A DNA stretch of 64,000 nucleotides. Source: an uncultured Pelagibacteraceae bacterium. Lineage in GTDB: Bacteria > Pseudomonadota > Alphaproteobacteria > Pelagibacterales > Pelagibacteraceae. Made by a program: the position numbers and the translations under genes. Every line of letters begins with the position of its first letter. The stretch's first letter is position 1. The stretch lies in NCBI GenBank assembly GCA_902591755.1, contig CACJBX010000004.1, positions 62,001 through 126,000 of the forward strand. Reading direction: 5' to 3'. The notes under the pieces are model-generated. The model made no database searches, was not told the origin of the DNA, and saw nothing but the letters and a program-made list of their open reading frames with translations. This document shows positions 1 through 10,578 of this stretch, in pieces.

Positions 1-936
1 TTTAACAGGATGATTTGCGCCCCTATGTCCAAGCTTCATTTTTTTTGTTTTACCACCTAGAGCAAGAGCTAATAATTGATGCCCAAGACAAATTCCAAAA
101 ATTGGCAAACCTTCTTTTATAAGATTTTTTATAATTTTAATTGCATATTTGCCTGTCGCAGCAGGATCACCAGGCCCGTTTGACAAAAAAATTCCACTTG
201 GTTTAAGTGTCATGATATATTCAGCTGAAGCATCACACGGCACAACTATTACATCACAATAAAAATTTGAAAAATATCTTAAAATGTTTGTTTTAATTCC
301 ATAATCAATTGCAACCACTCTAAATTTCTTTTTTTTAATCTTTGTAAAACCGTCTTCTTTTGTCCACGTCTTAAGACCTTTCCATGTAAATTTATCTTTA
401 GTAGACACAGTCTTTGCCAAATCTAGTCCGTTTAAACCCGGCCATTTAAGAGTTGTATTAATAAGTTTTTTTAATGGGAAAACCCCATTTTTTTTGTGAG
501 AAATAGTTCCTTTTGGTGCGCCTTTATCTCTTATAAAATTTGTTAAGCTTCTAGTGTCTAAACCAGTTAAACCAACAATTTTATTTTTTTTAAGCCACAA
601 ATCTAACTCAATTAATGATCTGTAGTTTGAGGGATTAGTTATTTCTGAATTGAAAATCACACCTCTAGTCCAGACTTTTTCAGATTCATTATCCTGCTTA
701 TTGGTTCCAACATTACCAATGTGGGGAAAGGTAAAATTAATAATTTGTCCCGCATAAGAGGGATCTGAAATTATTTCTTGGTAACCGGTTATTGAAGTAT
801 TAAAACAAACCTCTCCTGTAGCAGTACCTTCATAACCAATACCAATTCCATTAAAAATTGATTTATTTTCAAGAACTAAAATACCCGGGCTAAAATTTGA
901 TTTTTTTTTTGAGTTTACTTTTTGTTTTTTGTTCAA
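1..936 (-). CDS. carA: Carbamoyl-phosphate synthase small subunit (partial, runs off left edge; TTG start proposed)
   Basis: Reverse translation gives NFSPGILVLENKSIFNGIGIGYEGTATGEVCFNTSITGYQEIISDPSYAGQIINFTFPHIGNVGTN, typical CarA N-terminus. Not in ORF track (edge, non-ATG start). Confidence 0.9.
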   Translation of the reverse strand, partial: MNKKQKVNSKKKSNFSPGILVLENKSIFNGIGIGYEGTATGEVCFNTSITGYQEIISDPSYAGQIINFTFPHIGNVGTNKQDNESEKVWTRGVIFNSEITNPSNYRSLIELDLWLKKNKIVGLTGLDTRSLTNFIRDKGAPKGTISHKKNGVFPLKKLINTTLKWPGLNGLDLAKTVSTKDKFTWKGLKTWTKEDGFTKIKKKKFRVVAIDYGIKTNILRYFSNFYCDVIVVPCDASAEYIMTLKPSGIFLSNGPGDPAATGKYAIKIIKNLIKEGLPIFGICLGHQLLALALGGKTKKMKLGHRGANHPVK

Positions 937-1061
937 TTACAACTCATAAGTTAAAGGTTAATACAATAAAAGCTTGAGTTAAGCAACTGAACTAATACAA
1001 AATTTAAAAAAAAAAACAATTTTTCTTTTAAGAAAAAATCTTTAAGTTAAATTAAATATAA

Positions 1062-1526
1062 ATGTCCATTAAAGAAAAAATTAACGAAGAGTATAAAACT
1101 GCTCTAAAATCTAAAGATAAAAACAAGATATCAACTTATAGGTTAATTCTGTCTGGGATAAAAGATTTGGATATATCAAATAGATCAGGACCAAATAAGA
1201 AAGAGACAGATGATGAGGATATTAAAAAACTTTTAAAAAAAATGATTAAACAAAGAAACGAATCAGTTGAAATTTACAAAAAAAATAAGAGAGAAGATTT
1301 ATTAAAAATAGAACAAGGGGAGATAGATTTGTTATCAACATACTTACCTAAACAACTAAGTGAAGAGGAGACTAAAAAAATATGTTCAGAAATTATTTCA
1401 AAAGTTGGAGCTCAAAGTATTAAGGACATGGGCAAAGTAATGGGTGAGTTAAAAAAGAATTATTCTGATAGCATAGATTTTTCTAAAGCCGGATCAATGT
1501 TGAAGGAACTGTTAAATAAACAATGA
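1062..1526 (+). CDS. GatB/YqeY domain protein
   Basis: ORF 154 aa; YqeY-like sequence (INEEYKTALKSKDKNKISTYRLILSGIK, LSTYLPKQLSEEE, MGKVMGELKKNY). Confidence 0.9.
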   Translation: MSIKEKINEEYKTALKSKDKNKISTYRLILSGIKDLDISNRSGPNKKETDDEDIKKLLKKMIKQRNESVEIYKKNKREDLLKIEQGEIDLLSTYLPKQLSEEETKKICSEIISKVGAQSIKDMGKVMGELKKNYSDSIDFSKAGSMLKELLNKQ

Positions 1527-3292
1527 AATATCCAAAAGAGTATCTTGATGAAATTAAAATTAGACTAAAAGTTTCCACAGTTGTCTCAAAACACGTATCA
1601 TTAAAAAAAAGAGGAAAAGAGTTTGTAGGACTGTCACCTTTTAAAAATGAAAAAACCCCCTCCTTTACAGTAAATGATGAAAAAGGTTTTTATCACTGTT
1701 TTAGCACTTCAGAACATGGAAATATTTTTGATTTTGTAATGAAAATGCAAAATTTTAAATTTGGAGAAGCAGTAAAATTTTTAGCTAACTTAGCTGGAAT
1801 TGCACCCTATAGATTTTCTAAAGTAGATGAGCAAAGAGAAAAAGAGTGGGACGAATACTCAAACATACATTTAGAGTATAGTAATCATTATCAGAATGAA
1901 TTACTAAACAATCCTAACTCAAGGATTGCTTTAGATTATTTAAAAAAAAGAAAAATCAACAACTCAATTATTGAAGAATTTAAAATTGGATTTGTTAACT
2001 TTAATTCCAATATTTATGAAAAACTCAGTAAAAAATATGATGAGAAAATTTTAAATGAGTCCGGATTATTCTATTATGATGAAAATAAAAAAATATATAT
2101 AGAAAGATTTAGGAATAGAATTATTTTTCCGATAAATTCTCTATCAAGCAAACCAATGGCCTTTGGTGGAAGAACAATTGACACAAAAAATAAATATGCA
2201 AAGTATATCAACTCACCAGAGACAAATTTTTTTAGAAAAGGAAATAATTTATATAATTTAGATAGAGTGAGAAAAATTTCTCATAAATTTAACGAAGTTT
2301 TTTTGGTAGAGGGTTATATGGATGTAATAGGTTTAAGCAAATTTAAAATAGAAAATTGTATTGCGAATTTAGGAACGGCGTTAACTGACAAACAAATTTA
2401 TATGGTAACTCAGTTTTTTGATAATATTGTAATTTGTTTTGATGGTGATGAAAGCGGATATAAAGCAGCTATAAGAGCAGCGGAAAATTCAATTAAGAGC
2501 ATCCTTCCAGATAAACAAATATATTTTCTATTTCTTCCAGACGGAGAGGATCCGGATACCTTTGTTGAAAAGAAAGGAAAAAATGAATTTTTAGATTTTT
2601 ATAAAAACAATAAAATTCCTGTACATAAATTGATATTTGAGCACTACAAAAAAGATGGCTCTTCATCACCTTCTGCACTTGCATCACTTGAAAAAAAATT
2701 AAAGAGTATAGCGAATTCAGTTAAAGATGATGTTGTTAAAAAATATTTATTAGGATATTTTTTGGAAAGTTTGGCAAAATATTCTCCAGTAACAGTTTTT
2801 AAAAATTCTAATAAATCATTTATTGGTTTAAGTAAGCCACTCGATAAAACAAAAAAATTATTTAAAGATACTGAAAACTTTTCTTCAATTGACATAAAAG
2901 AATTTAGTCTTATTTATATTATTATAAACAACTTTAATTTTTTCTACCAAAGACCGGATTTATTAGAAAATATTAAATTTTACAAAAAAGAAAATGGATT
3001 AATTTTTGAACAAATTTTTGAATGTGTTAAGAGTGGAAATTTCGATAGTTTGCAATTTGATGATCAACTTTTGAGTCAAATTGAAAAATATGCAAATATT
3101 AAACACATAATTCAAAAGAACGATAAAGATGAAAGCAAAATTGTGGAAATATTCAATGATATAAAGAATGAACTTAAGACACACGATTTAGAACTTAGAA
3201 TTCAAGAATTAGAATCAAAATTTGCTGAAGATTTTAACCAAAACACTTTTGATGAAATTAATAGGCTAAAAAAAGAGCAAAATATTAATTAA
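1523..3292 (+). CDS. dnaG: DNA primase
   Basis: N-terminal zinc-binding region (GLSPFKNEKTPSFTVNDEKGFYHCFSTSEHGNIFDF), TOPRIM motifs (VEGYMDVIGL, CFDGDESG); followed by rpoD. Confidence 0.95.
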   Translation: MKYPKEYLDEIKIRLKVSTVVSKHVSLKKRGKEFVGLSPFKNEKTPSFTVNDEKGFYHCFSTSEHGNIFDFVMKMQNFKFGEAVKFLANLAGIAPYRFSKVDEQREKEWDEYSNIHLEYSNHYQNELLNNPNSRIALDYLKKRKINNSIIEEFKIGFVNFNSNIYEKLSKKYDEKILNESGLFYYDENKKIYIERFRNRIIFPINSLSSKPMAFGGRTIDTKNKYAKYINSPETNFFRKGNNLYNLDRVRKISHKFNEVFLVEGYMDVIGLSKFKIENCIANLGTALTDKQIYMVTQFFDNIVICFDGDESGYKAAIRAAENSIKSILPDKQIYFLFLPDGEDPDTFVEKKGKNEFLDFYKNNKIPVHKLIFEHYKKDGSSSPSALASLEKKLKSIANSVKDDVVKKYLLGYFLESLAKYSPVTVFKNSNKSFIGLSKPLDKTKKLFKDTENFSSIDIKEFSLIYIIINNFNFFYQRPDLLENIKFYKKENGLIFEQIFECVKSGNFDSLQFDDQLLSQIEKYANIKHIIQKNDKDESKIVEIFNDIKNELKTHDLELRIQELESKFAEDFNQNTFDEINRLKKEQNIN

Positions 3293-3359
3293 TTCGATAA
3301 AATTTTCGTGGATTTTTTTAAAATAGCTATTATATAGGATTTTCCAAATATTTATAACT

Positions 3360-5219
3360 GTGGAAAGAATAATTACAAAATCGTTTGCAAGATTAATGGG
3401 CCGAGGAGTTCACAGAGGATTTATAACTTATGAAGAGTTGAATAAATCCTTAGGAAAGAGAAATTTATCAGGAGAAAATCTTGCACAAGCTTTTTTACAT
3501 ATACTTGATGAAAAAATTTCTTTAGTAGAAAAGAAATCAGATTTTAAAGCTTTAAAAAAAAGAGACTCAGCTAATAAAGATGAACCTAAAACAATTGAAA
3601 AAAGTGACGACCCAATAAGAATGTATCTTAGAGAAATGGGCGGAGTTGAACTCTTGTCCAGAGAAGGAGAAATAGCAATAGCAAAACGTATAGAAGCTGG
3701 GAAAGATGTAATGTTAAACGCTTTATCACAAAGTCCAATTACAGCAATGCAATTGTTTGAGTGGAATGAAAAATTACAAAAAGATGAAATTTTAGTTAGA
3801 GAGATTATTGATATTGATACAAATTACATGGAAGAGGAAAATTCATCTCAAGATGAAAAGGAAAAGAAAGAAGATCACAAGAAAGACAAAGACGAAAAAA
3901 TTTCAAAAGATGGAAAAAGTGATCAAACACAGCAAGAGGCGGAAGAAGATGAGTTTAATCCTACACTTGCTGCAATGGAAAGTGAGATTAAACCAAAAAT
4001 TTTAGATACTGTAAATAAACTTACAAAAGATTATTCTAAACTCATTAAATATCAAAAAGAAAAGTTAGATTGTGTTTTGAACAGCAATGAATTCACCAAT
4101 TCAAAAGAAAAAAGTTACCAAAAGATTGTTTCAGAAATATTAGAAAATATTAAGTCTTTACAACTATCGCCCTCCATCTTAGAGAATCTTGTTCAGAAAC
4201 ACTATTCAGAAAATAAAAAGATTGTTTCTTTAGAAGGTAATCTGTTGCGTTTAGCTATTGATAACAAAATCTCAAGAGACGAATTTATAAAATTTTATGT
4301 TGGAAATGAAATTAATCCTAACTTAAAAAATTTTTTAAGCACTAACCAAGTTTGGAAATCATTTTTTCAAAAAAACAAAGATGAATTCAAAAATATAAAA
4401 AATAGACTTACAGAGATTAGTCATAAATTAGGAATAAGCGTAACAGATTTTAAAAAGTTAGTAAGCAGAGTTCAAAAGGGCGAGAAAGAGTCTAGAATTG
4501 CAAAGAAAGAGATGGTTGAGGCAAATTTGAGATTAGTTATCTCAATTGCAAAAAAATATACTAATAGAGGATTGCAATTTTTAGATTTAATTCAAGAGGG
4601 AAATATTGGCTTAATGAAAGCAGTTGATAAATTTGAGTACAGAAGAGGTTATAAATTTTCTACTTATGCAACATGGTGGATCAGACAAGCAATTACTAGA
4701 TCAATTGCAGACCAAGCTAGAACAATTAGAATACCTGTCCACATGATCGAGACTATAAACAAAATAGTCAGAACTCAAAGACTTATACTTAGTGAATTTG
4801 GACGAGAAGCAACGCCAGAGGAGCTCGCAAAAAAACTTAGAATGCCCCTCGAAAAAGTAAGAAAAGTATTAAAAATTTCAAAAGAACCTGTCTCACTTGA
4901 AAAACCTGTTGGAGATGAGGAGGACAGTAGCTTAGGAGATTTTATTGAGGACACAAAAGCTTTAGCCCCATTGGAGCAAGCAATTAAATCAAATTTAAGT
5001 GAAGCAACAACAAAAATTTTATCTACTTTGACTCCAAGAGAAGAAAGGGTTTTAAGAATGAGATTTGGAGTAGGAATGAATACTGATCACACTTTAGAGG
5101 AAGTTGGTTTACAGTTTTCGGTTACAAGAGAGCGTATAAGACAAATTGAGGCAAAAGCATTAAGGAAGCTCAAACACCCAAGTAGATCAAAACAACTTAA
5201 AAGCTTTTTAGAAAGTTAA
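3360..5219 (+). CDS. rpoD: RNA polymerase primary sigma factor (sigma-70); GTG start
   Basis: [31 protein letters not shown], region 2 [32 protein letters not shown], region 4 [20 protein letters not shown]-type end. Confidence 0.97.
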   Translation: MERIITKSFARLMGRGVHRGFITYEELNKSLGKRNLSGENLAQAFLHILDEKISLVEKKSDFKALKKRDSANKDEPKTIEKSDDPIRMYLREMGGVELLSREGEIAIAKRIEAGKDVMLNALSQSPITAMQLFEWNEKLQKDEILVREIIDIDTNYMEEENSSQDEKEKKEDHKKDKDEKISKDGKSDQTQQEAEEDEFNPTLAAMESEIKPKILDTVNKLTKDYSKLIKYQKEKLDCVLNSNEFTNSKEKSYQKIVSEILENIKSLQLSPSILENLVQKHYSENKKIVSLEGNLLRLAIDNKISRDEFIKFYVGNEINPNLKNFLSTNQVWKSFFQKNKDEFKNIKNRLTEISHKLGISVTDFKKLVSRVQKGEKESRIAKKEMVEANLRLVISIAKKYTNRGLQFLDLIQEGNIGLMKAVDKFEYRRGYKFSTYATWWIRQAITRSIADQARTIRIPVHMIETINKIVRTQRLILSEFGREATPEELAKKLRMPLEKVRKVLKISKEPVSLEKPVGDEEDSSLGDFIEDTKALAPLEQAIKSNLSEATTKILSTLTPREERVLRMRFGVGMNTDHTLEEVGLQFSVTRERIRQIEAKALRKLKHPSRSKQLKSFLES

Positions 5220-5235
5220 AATTAAACTTAACTAA

Positions 5236-5985
5236 ATGGACGACCTAGTAAGTGTAATAATTCCATACTACAAGAAACGAAATTTTGTTAAAGAGACCGT
5301 AGTTTCAGTCATAAGCCAAAGTTATGATATTTTAGAGATTTTTATTATTTATGATGACACTAATCTTAATGATTTAGAATTTTTACAAGAAATATCTAAA
5401 CTAGATAAAAGGATTAAGATTATTAATAACAACAAAAGATTAGGAGCCGGACTTTCAAGAAATAAAGGAATTGAGCAATCAAATGGAAAATATGTAGCAT
5501 TTATCGATGCGGATGACACTTGGGCACCTGATAAACTTAAGGACCAGATATCCTTTATGAAAAAAAATAACTATCAAATATCTCATACATCTTATTTTAT
5601 TATTAATGAGAAAAAAAAAATTATTGGTCAAAGAAAAGCTAGAGACTTACTATCAATTGATAAAATTTTGAAATCTTGTGACATTGGTTTATCTACGGTA
5701 ATAATTGAAAAAAAGATAATTATAAAAAACAATATTAAATTTCCAAAACTTGTCACCAAAGAAGATTTTGTTTTTTGGTTAACTTTACTGAAAAAAAACT
5801 ATAAATTTTACGCATATGACAGCAATCTTACAAATTGGCTAGATTCTAAAAATTCCCTTTCATCCTCTACTATTCAAAAGTTGTTTGATGGTTTTAAAGT
5901 TTACAATCATTACATGCATTTTAACATAATTAAGTCATTATATTATTTAATATGCTTAAGTTTGAATTATTTAAAAAAAAAATAA
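5236..5985 (+). CDS. Family 2 glycosyltransferase
   Basis: SVIIPYYKKRNFVKETVVSVISQSY, GLSRNKGIEQSNGKYVAFIDADDTW: GT-A fold GT2 motifs. Confidence 0.9.
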   Translation: MDDLVSVIIPYYKKRNFVKETVVSVISQSYDILEIFIIYDDTNLNDLEFLQEISKLDKRIKIINNNKRLGAGLSRNKGIEQSNGKYVAFIDADDTWAPDKLKDQISFMKKNNYQISHTSYFIINEKKKIIGQRKARDLLSIDKILKSCDIGLSTVIIEKKIIIKNNIKFPKLVTKEDFVFWLTLLKKNYKFYAYDSNLTNWLDSKNSLSSSTIQKLFDGFKVYNHYMHFNIIKSLYYLICLSLNYLKKK

Positions 5986-5986
5986 A

Positions 5987-7006
5987 ATGACTTATTTCTA
6001 CGTTTATTTACTGTTAGTAACGATTTTGGCATTAATTTTGAAAAAAAGAGGTATAATGTTAAATTATTCTGGAGACGCTCATCAATCGTTTTCAAACAAA
6101 AAAGATATTCCTCTTGCTGGTGGCCTTTTTATTCTTATCCCGATAGTTTTTTTTTTGGACGATCTTTTGATAAATTTTTTTTTAGTTTCGATTTATTTAA
6201 TTGGTTTTTTCTCTGATAGAAAAATACTTGTCTCGGCTAAAAAAAGATTCTTAATTCAGTGTTTGTTAATTCTATTATTCGTAACAATTTTTAATGTCAA
6301 AATAGTCTCGTCTAGAATTGAATTATTTGATATTGTCTTAAATAATAAATTTTTTGCAATTTTTTTTTCAGCATTTTGTTTATTGATTTTAATAAATGGA
6401 TGTAATTTTATTGATGGTTTGAATGGATTATTGATTTCATCCATAATTATTATTCTTTTTATGCTGACTAAATTAAATTTAGTAGATAATTTAATTATTT
6501 CAGATCGATCAATTGATCAAATTATATTTATACTTTTATTACTCTTATTACTAAATATTTTTAATATTTTGTTGCTTGGGGATAGTGGTGCATACTTGCT
6601 TGGTTTTTTTATAGGATATTTAATTGTAAGTTCTCACAGAATCAATCCTGATATTTCCCCATATTTTTTCATTTCATTGATTTGGTATCCTTGTTTTGAA
6701 AACTTATTTTCAATATTAAGAAAATTAAAAAAAGAATTTTCACCTTTAAAACCAGATAGCAAACATCTTCATCAACTTGTTATGTTTTTTTTAAAAAAAA
6801 AATTTGACCTTAAATTAATTATTTCTAATAATTTAAGTAGTGGAATAATATGTCTTTTTAATTTTTTAATTCTTTATATTTCTACTTTAAATCCAGAAAG
6901 CACAATTTTTCAGGTAAAATTGATAGCTACCTCAATTATTTTGTATATTGCAAGCTATATGTTTTTATTTAAATTTTATAAATCAAACTTAATGTTTAAA
7001 AAATAA
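5987..7006 (+). CDS. WecA/MraY-family polyprenyl-phosphate sugar-1-phosphate transferase
   Basis: Polytopic; NGCNFIDGLNGL and LLGDSGAYLLGF motifs, late HLHQL motif. Confidence 0.85.
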   Translation: MTYFYVYLLLVTILALILKKRGIMLNYSGDAHQSFSNKKDIPLAGGLFILIPIVFFLDDLLINFFLVSIYLIGFFSDRKILVSAKKRFLIQCLLILLFVTIFNVKIVSSRIELFDIVLNNKFFAIFFSAFCLLILINGCNFIDGLNGLLISSIIIILFMLTKLNLVDNLIISDRSIDQIIFILLLLLLLNIFNILLLGDSGAYLLGFFIGYLIVSSHRINPDISPYFFISLIWYPCFENLFSILRKLKKEFSPLKPDSKHLHQLVMFFLKKKFDLKLIISNNLSSGIICLFNFLILYISTLNPESTIFQVKLIATSIILYIASYMFLFKFYKSNLMFKK

Positions 7007-7657
7007 CTTTATCATTGAAAATAAAATTTTCAGTCCATCCTTGAATGCATTTACCTTTTTTTTCCCCGCAATCCTTGATCTTTCGAATGATTTACTTGTA
7101 CAAATTTTATAATTGGCTCTGTGAGCTTTTATTGGCAATTCTACACAAAATGAAAAGTCCTTTGATGTTAGTCTCAGTTTTTTTGCACATGAGGCTCTAG
7201 CCACCACATAAGTATAAAGTATATCGGTTATTTTCAATTTAAAAAAAATTTTCCCTAAAAGGGTAAAAATATAATTACCTATATATGTGATTAATGTATC
7301 GTCATCACTACCGCAGTCTTTTTCATATCTAGAAGCAAATACAAAGTCATATTTATCATTTTTGAGTTTTTTAATCATTATATCCAATTCTTTTGGATTG
7401 AACGACCCGTCGGCATTAAAAATACAAAAAAACTCTGTCTCAATCGTCTCTATTCCTTTTTTTAACGCATCACCATACCCATTAGAGTCTTGATAAATGA
7501 TTTTACAGTCGTAGGTTTTTATAGACTCAATGGTGAGCTTATCTGATGCCTCCAATATAACGTTTTTTTTAAAGTTGAATTCTTTGAGTTCATCCAAAAC
7601 TTTTGGTAAAGACTCTTTCTCATTTTTGGCTGGTATTATTAAAGTAAGATCGTTCAT
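6989..7657 (-). CDS. Family 2 glycosyltransferase, polyprenyl-phosphate mannose/glucose synthase-like
   Basis: LTLIIPAKNEKESLPKVLDEL, FNADGSFNPKEL, FVFASRYEK. Confidence 0.85.
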   Translation of the reverse strand: MNDLTLIIPAKNEKESLPKVLDELKEFNFKKNVILEASDKLTIESIKTYDCKIIYQDSNGYGDALKKGIETIETEFFCIFNADGSFNPKELDIMIKKLKNDKYDFVFASRYEKDCGSDDDTLITYIGNYIFTLLGKIFFKLKITDILYTYVVARASCAKKLRLTSKDFSFCVELPIKAHRANYKICTSKSFERSRIAGKKKVNAFKDGLKILFSMIKLFFKH

Positions 7658-7766
7658 CTAAATTTGAACACATATAATTGATTAAAAATTAAAAACAACA
7701 AAATTAAACTTTTAGAGGTAAGCTTTTTTAATTCAATATATTTATGAATACATTATAAATAGTTTT

Positions 7767-9452
7767 ATGGTTAGTAATTATTTAATATTTCTTTTAAGCT
7801 ACTTTTTAATAGTTTTATCAGTAGTTGGACATGGTGTTCTAGCAATTAAACTGACAAAAACAAATATATCATTAGAGGAAATAGGGTTTGTTGGTTTGGT
7901 GGGAATATTTTTCTTAATACTATATTCTTATTTTACTCACTTTTTTATAAGTCATGATTATATACACAATATAGTTTTTATTATCATTGGTCTTGTATCG
8001 ATTTATCATTTTAGATCTAAGATTTTAATAAAAAAAAATTTAATTTTTTTATTCTCAATTTTCTCTTTTATATTTCTAGCTTTTATAATTTTTAAAACTC
8101 ATGACGATTTTGGATACTATCATTTTCCTTATAGCTATTATTTAAATAAATTTCCAATGACAATTGGGATTGGACAACTTAATCATGGCTTTAGAACACC
8201 GTCATCTATTTTTTACTTAAATTCATTATTTTATCTGCCGTATTTAGAATACTATCTTTATCACATGGGAGCTGTATTAGTTTTGGGATTTTCAAATATA
8301 ATTTTAATTTCAAATATAAAAAATCATTTGGACCGAAAAGAAAATAACCAGTTTTTTTTTCTTAATTTATTAGCATTCATTTTTATTAATGTTTTTTTCT
8401 ATCGAATTGCAGAACATGGCACAGATCGATCAGCGCAAATTCTCATTTTTTTATTTTTTATTTACATACTTTCCCTTAGGGGGAATTATAAAAATTTTGA
8501 TAATATTTTACCAAAATTAATAATTCTGTTAAGTATAATTATTTCTTTAAAATCTTTTTATGTTCTATATTTTATTTTTATTATTCCTTTCATCTATTAC
8601 ATTATTAAAGATGATGAAGTTTATTTAATTTATAAAATTTTAAAAAATCCAATATTATATTTTTCAGTGTTGATGGGTATTTGTGTAATTTTAGTTTATT
8701 TTTTTAATACTGGATGCTTACTATATCCAGTGCAACAAACTTGCATAAGTGGAATAGAGTGGGGTATCCCAAATTCCGAGGTAAGTGCCCTTAATACACA
8801 TTATCAATGGTGGTCGAAAGCAGGAGGTGGACCCGGGTATAGTCATGAACTTGAAAAAGAGTTATATATTAAGGATTTAAAATGGTTATCAAATTGGATT
8901 GACAGATATTTTTTTAATAAAATGTCAGATTTTCTTTTAGGCCTTTCATTTATATCAATCATACTTATCACGATTTTTAAATCAAAAAAAAAAATTTTGA
9001 AAAATAAAAACTTTAATATGAATTTATTTTATTATTGTCTGATGATATTTTTACTCGCAGAATGGTTTTTTAATCATCCCGCTCTAAGGTATGGAGGCTA
9101 TATTATTTTTACATTAATTTTTTTTATTCCTTTATCTTATTTGTTGTCAAAATATGAAACATCTAAAAATTTCAGATTTAAAGTGGTTATTTTATTTTTT
9201 TTAGTAACCTCAATCTTTGTTGGAAGGAATATTGATAGAATTGTATATGAGCAGGTTTTTTATAAAGCTAATTTTAAACAAAATATGCTTTTTTTTACTG
9301 ACAAAAAACATTTTAGAATTGATAATAAATTAAAAAATCTTTCAAAAATCTACAATAATTGTAATTCTGACATTATTGAATGTTCAAATAATCAGGACTT
9401 TATAATTAAAAAAGGTTACGGAAAAATGATTTTAATTAAGATTAAAAATTAA
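7767..9452 (+). CDS. Large polytopic membrane protein, resembles LIC_10190-type / GT-C-like proteins of polysaccharide loci
   Basis: 561 aa with >10 hydrophobic segments; HDDFGYYHFPYSYYL and HGFRTPSSIFYLNSLFYLP motif in early loops; sits in glycosyltransferase cluster. Confidence 0.6.
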   Translation: MVSNYLIFLLSYFLIVLSVVGHGVLAIKLTKTNISLEEIGFVGLVGIFFLILYSYFTHFFISHDYIHNIVFIIIGLVSIYHFRSKILIKKNLIFLFSIFSFIFLAFIIFKTHDDFGYYHFPYSYYLNKFPMTIGIGQLNHGFRTPSSIFYLNSLFYLPYLEYYLYHMGAVLVLGFSNIILISNIKNHLDRKENNQFFFLNLLAFIFINVFFYRIAEHGTDRSAQILIFLFFIYILSLRGNYKNFDNILPKLIILLSIIISLKSFYVLYFIFIIPFIYYIIKDDEVYLIYKILKNPILYFSVLMGICVILVYFFNTGCLLYPVQQTCISGIEWGIPNSEVSALNTHYQWWSKAGGGPGYSHELEKELYIKDLKWLSNWIDRYFFNKMSDFLLGLSFISIILITIFKSKKKILKNKNFNMNLFYYCLMIFLLAEWFFNHPALRYGGYIIFTLIFFIPLSYLLSKYETSKNFRFKVVILFFLVTSIFVGRNIDRIVYEQVFYKANFKQNMLFFTDKKHFRIDNKLKNLSKIYNNCNSDIIECSNNQDFIIKKGYGKMILIKIKN

Positions 9453-9528
9453 TTATTTATGAATTAAAATTTTTTTAAATTAAAAATTATGTATTAACAT
9501 ATGTTTAAAAAGAATATAATAGAGTTAC

Positions 9529-10578
9529 ATGAATAAAAAAATAGCCTTAATTTTTGGGATAACTGGTCAAGATGGTTCTTACCTTGCAGAATTTTTATTA
9601 AAAAAAAAATATATTGTTCACGGAGTTAAAAGAAGATCATCTTCAATAAATACTTCAAGAATTGATCATATCTATCAAGAGCCAAATCAGAAATCTCGAA
9701 ATTTTTTTCTTCATTATGGCGACATAACAGACTCTACATCAGTCTCAAAAATTATCAGGATGATAAAACCACAGGAAATATATAATTTAGCAGCACAATC
9801 ACATGTAGCCGTATCCTTTGAAGTGCCAGAATATACCGCTAATGCTGATGCACTTGGAGCTCTTAGAATACTTGAAGCAATTAAGTTTCATAAATTAGAG
9901 AGAAAAACTAAATTTTATCAGGCAGGGACATCTGAAATGTATGGAAAAGTTCAAGACGTGCCTCAAACTGAAAAAACAAATTTTTATCCATTAAGTCCAT
10001 ATGGTGTAGCGAAACTTTACGCTCATTGGATAACAAAGAATTACCGAGAAGCGTATAATATTTTTGGATCAAACGGCATTTTATTCAATCATGAAAGCCC
10101 AAGAAGAGGCGAAACATTTGTGACCAAAAAAATAATTAAAGCCCTTGTAAGAATTAAGATGGGACATCAAAAACAATTGGTCTTAGGTAACCTGGACTCC
10201 AAGAGGGATTGGGGGCACGCAAGAGATTATGTAGAGGCAATGTGGAAAATTCTTCAACAAAAAAAACCAGACGACTATGTAATAGCAACAGGAAAACAAT
10301 ACAGTATAAGACAATTTATAAATTTTGTAGCCAAAAACCTAAATATGAAAATTATCTGGAAAGGAAAGGGGTTGAATGAAGTTGGCTACGACGTTTCAAA
10401 CAAAAAAAAAATAATTTTTGTTGATAAAAATTATATTAGACCTTTAGACGTTAACACATTGTTAGGCAATGCTGCAAAAGCTCGAAAAGAATTAAAATGG
10501 AAACCTCAAATTAATATTCATGCTCTTATAAATGAAATGATAATTGATGAAATGAATATTTTAAGTAATGATCAATAA
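9529..10578 (+). CDS. gmd: GDP-mannose 4,6-dehydratase
   Basis: ALIFGITGQDGSYLAEFLLKKKYIVHGVKRRSSS, NLAAQSHVAVSFEVPEYTANADALG, FYQAGTSEMYGKVQDVPQTE. Confidence 0.97.
   Translation: MNKKIALIFGITGQDGSYLAEFLLKKKYIVHGVKRRSSSINTSRIDHIYQEPNQKSRNFFLHYGDITDSTSVSKIIRMIKPQEIYNLAAQSHVAVSFEVPEYTANADALGALRILEAIKFHKLERKTKFYQAGTSEMYGKVQDVPQTEKTNFYPLSPYGVAKLYAHWITKNYREAYNIFGSNGILFNHESPRRGETFVTKKIIKALVRIKMGHQKQLVLGNLDSKRDWGHARDYVEAMWKILQQKKPDDYVIATGKQYSIRQFINFVAKNLNMKIIWKGKGLNEVGYDVSNKKKIIFVDKNYIRPLDVNTLLGNAAKARKELKWKPQINIHALINEMIIDEMNILSNDQ

Noticed and set aside
2493-2895. Minus-strand ORFs opposite dnaG
   Set aside because: Shadow ORFs within dnaG, no coding character.
3808-4005. 65-aa Lys-rich plus-strand ORF inside rpoD
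   Set aside because: Out-of-frame reading of the charged low-complexity segment of rpoD.
9453-9528. AT-rich palindromic stretch (aattaaaatttttttaaattaaaaatt) before gmd as a terminator or mobile-element end
   Set aside because: Such A/T palindromes are expected by chance in this base composition; no target duplication or transposase.
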